Shown one piece after another: positions 6,067 to 8,755 of a stretch of DNA of 8,755 bases. Source of the stretch: Chloroflexota bacterium (GTDB lineage Bacteria; Chloroflexota; Limnocylindria; Limnocylindrales; CSP1-4); the NCBI GenBank assembly GCA_021777365.1, contig JAJYDP010000171.1, forward strand, positions 1 to 8,755, given 5' to 3'. Under the pieces are notes generated by a model. It saw only the letters and a list, made by a program, of their open reading frames with translations. It was not told the origin of the DNA and did no database searches. Numbering within the stretch: the first letter of the stretch is position 1; each line of letters opens with the position of its first letter. The translations under genes and the position numbers were made by a program.

Positions 6067-6873
6067 ATGGGCTGGCGGCGCAGACTCCTCGCCATCGCCG
6101 TGCTGGGCATCCTGCTGGTGTCCGCCGTCCCCGTGGCGGCGGAACCGTGGCCGGTGTCCTCGCTGCCGATCTTCGCCAGGGCCGCGCCGGGCGTGACCAA
6201 GATCGGCCCCTTCACCTCCGAGCCCACCAAGCAGGTCGGCCTCCGCGAGTACGTGACCTGGCGCTTCGCCACCGACCCGCTCCTGGCGTGGGGAGACCTC
6301 ACGATCGAGCTCGCCGACAAGGGCGCGAACGGCGCGTGGGGCCCGTTCCACAAGGTGACCACGGTCATCATCGACGACACGGGCGTGGCCTACTACGCCA
6401 TGACGTCGTCCATCCCGCGCTGGGTATCCATCCGTGGGTTGGTCCCCGGGGCTCGCTCGCTGACGACAGCAGACAGCCGGTCGGAGGGTGTACAGGCCCG
6501 CTGGATGGCCGCGCCGCCCCGCCCCGTGCCACTCACGGGAGGCACCGCGATCTCACCCTCGACGACGTTCACTGCCGCAGTCAAGGTAGCGGCGCTCGGA
6601 CAGACCGTCACCTGGCGCTGGATGGGCCCGCCGACGACACTCGCGCACCAGTGGGCCGCGGTGTGGATCGCGGAGCGTGCGCCGAGCGGCCTGTGGGGTC
6701 CCTTCAGCGAAGGGGGCGGACCTGGCCTGATCCAGTTCGACGCACACGGCGTGGCGACGTACCAGGCGCACTCCGCGACGCCGGCCTGGATCTCCGTCCG
6801 GATCTACCTGCCCGCCGGCAGCCCACCGGTCCCGGAAACCTGGTCGGACGCCCTGCAGGCTCGCTGGCGGTAG
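6067..6873 (+). CDS. Secreted protein with two tandem copies of a ~90-residue domain
   Basis: This 268-aa protein has a clear Sec signal peptide: MGWRRR, a hydrophobic core LLAIAVLGILLVSAVPV, and a likely signal peptidase I cut after VAA at residue 25. The rest is two related units, about 58-146 and 177-267. They share, in order, VTWR[FW], a G[AL]WGPF turn (89-94 and 208-213), a GV[AT]-Y strand (106-110 and 228-232), a P-W-S-R strand (118-123 and 239-245) and a closing [VL]QARW (142-146 and 263-267). The Trp/Thr/Val pattern suggests beta-sandwich, Ig- or FN3-like folds; no catalytic motif is seen. The ATG is chosen because GGAGGG (6055-6060) lies six bases upstream and the signal peptide begins there, although the frame is open back to 5812. 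No membrane anchor or sorting signal is visible, so it is probably exported and released, or held by partners. The function is unknown. Confidence 0.85.
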   Translation: MGWRRRLLAIAVLGILLVSAVPVAAEPWPVSSLPIFARAAPGVTKIGPFTSEPTKQVGLREYVTWRFATDPLLAWGDLTIELADKGANGAWGPFHKVTTVIIDDTGVAYYAMTSSIPRWVSIRGLVPGARSLTTADSRSEGVQARWMAAPPRPVPLTGGTAISPSTTFTAAVKVAALGQTVTWRWMGPPTTLAHQWAAVWIAERAPSGLWGPFSEGGGPGLIQFDAHGVATYQAHSATPAWISVRIYLPAGSPPVPETWSDALQARWR

Positions 6874-7100
6874 GCGGCGTCGGGATGCGGCTGCCTGACT
6901 GACAGGCGAACATCCCCCACTTCAGGCGCCGGTCACCTCCGACCTCATGCGCGGATGGTGAGGCAGCGCCCTCTGCGACCTGGACGGGCTCTCCCGAGTC
7001 CGGCCTGTCAGGTTTCTCGGGTCCGCGTCGGCGTCGGGTGCGCCACGCGAGGAGGTCGATCCACCGTCGCGCAAGCCAACCTGAGCGCCGACGGGGGCAC
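6874..7100. other. Intergenic region, no gene supported
   Basis: No open frame here has a credible start plus protein-like content. Just past the secreted-protein stop, GCCTG (6893-6897) and CAGGC (6903-6907) can form a 5-bp hairpin with a five-base loop and no T-run. It is too weak to call a terminator with confidence. Confidence 0.3.
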
Positions 7101-7232
7101 ATGGGCGATCGCGGTGCGGCGCTTCTCGATGTCGGACGAGCGGCACCGCAGCGCGCCTTCGTCGAGGAACTCGAGACGCTCCTCCATCAGACTACCGTCG
7201 ATCGGGTGGCGCCCTGGGACCTCCCCGCCTGA
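7101..7232 (+). CDS. Weak candidate 43-aa ORF ending in a hairpin
   Basis: The frame reads MGDRGAALLDVGRAAP, then RAFVEELETLLHQTTVDRV, and ends APWDLPA. The second half is balanced and amphipathic, unlike the Arg/Pro-rich noise in other frames, and third positions are mostly G or C. There is no good ribosome site (only GGGGG nearby) and no -10 element at the leaderless distance. An 8-bp perfect hairpin overlaps its stop codon, as expected for a real 3' end. It could also be the tail of a decayed gene. No family is recognised. Confidence 0.25.
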   Translation: MGDRGAALLDVGRAAPQRAFVEELETLLHQTTVDRVAPWDLPA

Positions 7233-7238
7233 GGTCCC
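7216..7238 (+). terminator. Hairpin overlapping the stop of the 43-aa ORF
   Basis: GGGACCTC (7216-7223) and GAGGTCCC (7231-7238) pair perfectly over 8 bp around a seven-base loop. An alternative smaller stem, GTCCC/GGGAC (7234-7238 with 7243-7247), shares the right arm. There is no T-run. It could terminate transcription coming from the secreted-protein side. Confidence 0.4.
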
Positions 7239-7247
7239 CTGCGGGAC

Positions 7248-7546
7248 GGCGCGGCCCGCATCGGGCGTCCAATCATCCCATGCGCGGCCGGCCTCCCGCC
7301 CGCTGCCGCCAGCGGCTCTTCCAATCCCCACGTCCCGCCGCATGGCGGAGACGCTCGGCATGGTCTTGGGTGGTTGGGGGGGGAGAGAGAAGCGAGCGGG
7401 GGCTCGACGCCCGAGGCGATCCATACTCCAATCGGGGGAGTCCGCCCGCTCAAGGGGAGTGGTACCCCCTCGTGGGCCGTGGGTCAAGGTGCCGGTTGGA
7501 GCGATCAATGCATACGGCGGGGCACCGGCCGTGGTCGCGACGGCCG
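7248..7546. other. Intergenic region with a G-rich run
   Basis: No gene is supported on either strand. The region holds a G-rich run at 7368-7383 (GGG, GG, then eight Gs) that could fold into a two-layer G-quadruplex on plus. It also holds a small palindromic stretch around 7454-7470 (GGGG...GGTACC...CCCC type). No known RNA family was recognised. Confidence 0.3.
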
Positions 7547-7552
7547 TACACT
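7547..7552 (+). promoter_or_regulatory. -10 element (TACACT) upstream of the lysine-rich mini-protein
   Basis: TACACT fits the TAnnnT pattern seen before other genes here. It would start transcription near 7559 and give a leader of about 70 bases to the ATG at 7629, which has its own ribosome site. No good -35 hexamer was found. Confidence 0.35.
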
Positions 7553-7628
7553 GCTGTGGTTCACGGAACGCACCACAGGCTGGTGTCCAGACGCGCAACA
7601 GAGCTGCGCGATCTCAAGGGAGTGCGGG

Positions 7629-7757
7629 ATGGCGAAGAAGAAGCCCAAGAAAGACAAGAAGCCCAAGAAGGACAAGAAGGGGCAGGCGGCGACGGTCGCC
7701 CCGACCGCGGAGGCGCCGCTCGCGCAGGCTGCGACACCGTCAGGCAAGAAGCGCTGA
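7629..7757 (+). CDS. 42-aa lysine-rich basic mini-protein
   Basis: After MA the protein is KKKPKKDKKPKKDKKG, followed by an Ala/Thr/Pro-rich middle (QAATVAPTAEAPLAQAATP) and a basic end SGKKR. Thirteen of 42 residues are Lys. The N-terminal part is two copies of KKPKKD encoded by an 18-base tandem repeat (7638-7655 and 7656-7673, one base different). AAGGGAG (7616-7622) lies six bases before the ATG, a strong ribosome site. Such Lys/Pro/Ala tails occur in bacterial histone-like and ribosome-associated proteins, so binding to DNA, RNA or other polyanions is a plausible inference; no fold is expected. The other two frames across the repeat show no better start. Proteins this short are often missed by gene callers. 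Confidence 0.65.
   Translation: MAKKKPKKDKKPKKDKKGQAATVAPTAEAPLAQAATPSGKKR
7638..7673 (+). repeat. Two tandem 18-base repeats encoding KKPKKD
   Basis: The units 7638-7655 and 7656-7673 differ at one synonymous position (AAA versus AAG). The next six bases begin a third copy (AAGAAG). In-frame multiples of three keep the protein readable, so the copy number may vary between strains. Confidence 0.8.
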
Positions 7758-7842
7758 CGTCCGGTCGGGGTCTGCCGTGACCAGGGGCGCAGCTGGAGAC
7801 GCCGCAGCTGCGCGCCCGAGCCGCCCCGGGCAGCCGGCGTGC

Positions 7843-7848
7843 CAATAT
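7843..7848 (+). promoter_or_regulatory. -10 element (CAATAT) for the leaderless zinc-ribbon gene
   Basis: CAATAT ends six bases before the GTG at 7855. There is no Shine-Dalgarno site before either the GTG or the ATG at 7861. The spacing favours GTG 7855 as first codon and transcription start. Confidence 0.4.
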
Positions 7849-7854
7849 CCGGTC

Positions 7855-8208
7855 GTGTCGATGCGCGGCCACGTGGCCTGCGCGTGGCCCGCGCGCGCGT
7901 ATCGCGTCACGGGCATGGCGGCCGGGGGCCGGACGAACCGGCTGATCCTGCTCTGCCGGCGCCACCTCGCCGAGGTGCTGGCCGCCGGCTACCAGGTCAG
8001 TCGCGCGGCGCCCGAGGCGCTCGGCTGCGAGCACCGGGTGACGGGCCACGCCTGCGGGGAGCCGGCCCGGGAGGTCCGCGTGGAGGGGGCGCTGGCAGGA
8101 GTCCTGCGGCTGTGTCCCGTGCACGAGGAGGCCCTCGCGAACTCCGGGGTGCGCGTCATCGACCTGCCGGCCATCGCCCGGGTCCGCGCCAGTCGGCGTG
8201 CCGGCTGA
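7855..8208 (+). CDS. Tandem Cys/His zinc-ribbon-like protein, 117 aa
   Basis: The protein has two similar halves. The first has H6, C9, PARAYRV and LLC34RRH37 followed by LAEVLAAGYQV. The second has C58-x-H60, H65, C67, then PAREVRV, RLC87PVH90 and EEALANSGVRV. Each half offers a Cys pair and a C-x2-H knuckle, the pattern expected to bind one zinc ion. The second half keeps the fullest set (C58, C67, C87, H90). A short basic tail follows (RVRASRRAG). Small CxxPA...LCxxH proteins of this kind are common and uncharacterised in high-GC bacteria, from memory. No enzyme motif or DNA-binding domain is seen. GTG 7855 is preferred over ATG 7861 because of the -10 spacing. The open frame continues far upstream, but that part is low-complexity and crosses the mini-protein gene in another frame. 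Confidence 0.75.
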   Translation: MSMRGHVACAWPARAYRVTGMAAGGRTNRLILLCRRHLAEVLAAGYQVSRAAPEALGCEHRVTGHACGEPAREVRVEGALAGVLRLCPVHEEALANSGVRVIDLPAIARVRASRRAG

Positions 8209-8700
8209 CGTCAGGTAGCCGGGGCAGTTCCCAACCATCGGGTCGTCGGGCGGCCCGAGGCCAGCGCCCGCGCCTCTCGGGCAGCCGCGGCACCATGAGC
8301 AGATCGTGCCGGGCGGCCTGACCGCGGGAGCGTCGTGCCCTCAGGTCGGCCGAGGCTGTCGTGCTGGCGTCGCGGTGCCTGGACCGCGCGGGAGAGTCAG
8401 CGACCCCTGCGCTCACCTTCTGGCGGGCTCGCCCCAAGACGCGATTTGCTGCACAGAGACGGCGACCAGGAGGATCACCGCCGCGTGGGCGATGCGGACG
8501 CCAGCGTGATGCTGCGATGGCCTTGCCAAGTTCAGGTCGTGAACCTCCCAGAGATGGGCGGTCGTCACTGGACCAGAGGTTCCAGCCGTTGGCACCGACA
8601 ACGACACTTCGGTACCTCGCTGCTATGCGCCACGTGAGGTGGTGAAAGGGAGTGCTCGCTGCCACTCAACGGGCGGGACCGTCGGCACTGGAGACGAGTC
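8209..8700. other. Region without a confident gene; possible remnant on minus at 8413-8520
   Basis: No frame has both a good start and protein-like content throughout. On minus, about 8520 down to 8413 reads HHAGVRIAHAAVILLVAVSV, then QQIASWGEPARR and a stop, which looks like the last membrane helix of a lost protein. The sequence upstream of it in that frame is not convincing. Base composition from about 8440 onward looks less GC-rich than the genes to the left. Confidence 0.25.
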
Positions 8701-8703
8701 GGT

Positions 8704-8721
8704 CACCATCCTCCAATGGTG
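8704..8721. promoter_or_regulatory. Inverted repeat CACCAT-N6-ATGGTG, possible operator
   Basis: Perfect 6-bp arms at 8704-8709 and 8716-8721 flank a six-base spacer. Its centre lies about 45 bases upstream of the transcription start predicted from TAGCAT at 8746, so it overlaps or abuts the -35 region. Short inverted repeats occur by chance, so this is tentative. Confidence 0.3.
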
Positions 8722-8745
8722 TACGGGTGCCGGCGCGGGTGCGCG

Positions 8746-8751
8746 TAGCAT
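8746..8751 (+). promoter_or_regulatory. -10 element (TAGCAT) of a gene starting beyond the window edge
   Basis: TAGCAT fits the TAnnnT pattern. Only four bases of sequence follow. At the usual 6-7 base spacing, a leaderless start codon would fall at about 8758, just outside the window. Confidence 0.35.
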
Positions 8752-8755
8752 GAGG

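Noticed and set aside
5466..6902. Long open frame (478 codons) on plus across the membrane-protein start and the secreted-protein gene
   Set aside because: It crosses two well-supported genes in the wrong frame or strand and has low-complexity Arg/Gly/Pro content.
6893..6907. Hairpin GCCTG/CAGGC as terminator of the secreted-protein gene
   Set aside because: It has only 5 bp, a small loop and no T-run; such stems are common by chance in GC-rich DNA.
7008..7598. 196-codon open frame on minus
   Set aside because: It has no recognisable motif, biased composition and no promoter or ribosome site, and it overlaps the 43-aa candidate and the promoter region of the mini-protein.
6955..7854. Upstream extension of the zinc-ribbon frame
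   Set aside because: The translation is Arg/Pro/Ser-rich noise that overlaps the lysine-rich gene in another frame; the Cys/His domain begins only at about 7855.
1..8755. CRISPR array, tRNA/rRNA, toxin-antitoxin or defence cassette
   Set aside because: No regularly spaced repeats, tRNA-like cloverleaf or rRNA signature was seen, and no gene carries motifs of these systems.

Overview
The window is strongly GC-rich bacterial DNA. Third codon positions in the convincing genes are mostly G or C. Four starts (GTG 99, ATG 1759 on minus, ATG 4708 on minus, GTG 7855) lie only 6-7 bases after a -10-like hexamer (TAnnnT or close to it), the layout of leaderless transcription. Other genes (6067, 7629, and 5641 on minus) have clear Shine-Dalgarno sites. 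High GC, leaderless starts and a PAS/GAF/EAL sensor together fit a high-GC Chloroflexota or actinobacterial lineage. That placement is an inference; no rRNA or marker gene is present.

Layout. 1-836: an arginase-superfamily protein on plus with an altered active site. 837-1440: a decayed patch on minus holding the C-terminal end of an HtrA-type (S1C) serine protease gene with an in-frame stop, next to a fragment of an IS1182-like transposase. 1445-1759: on minus, a 22-codon leader-like ORF followed in the same frame by a 70-75 aa hypothetical protein. 1828-1857: a strong terminator hairpin. 1881-4466: on minus, a PAS-GAF-PAS-GAF-EAL protein, predicted to be a soluble c-di-GMP phosphodiesterase. 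It is overlapped at its start by an 86-codon ORF (4448-4708). 4763-5641: on minus, a four-helix membrane protein with a long helical middle domain and its own promoter. 5642-6066: a divergent intergenic region. 6067-6873: on plus, a secreted protein made of two copies of a roughly 90-residue domain. 6874-7628: mostly non-coding, with one weak small ORF ending in a hairpin. 7629-7757: a 42-aa lysine-rich protein. 7855-8208: a 117-aa protein with two tandem Cys/His zinc-ribbon-like units. 8209-8755: no confident gene, then an inverted repeat and a -10 element at the very edge that probably start the next gene.

The genes do not form an obvious pathway or a recognisable multi-gene system. The phosphodiesterase is the only clear signalling gene, and its neighbours on the same strand (membrane protein, small overlapping ORF) may be co-expressed with it. 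I see no tRNA, rRNA, CRISPR array, toxin-antitoxin pair, phage module or defence system. The most interesting points are the non-canonical ureohydrolase active site, the internally duplicated secreted and zinc-binding proteins, the lysine-repeat mini-protein, and the protease pseudogene whose stop falls just before the catalytic-serine motif.
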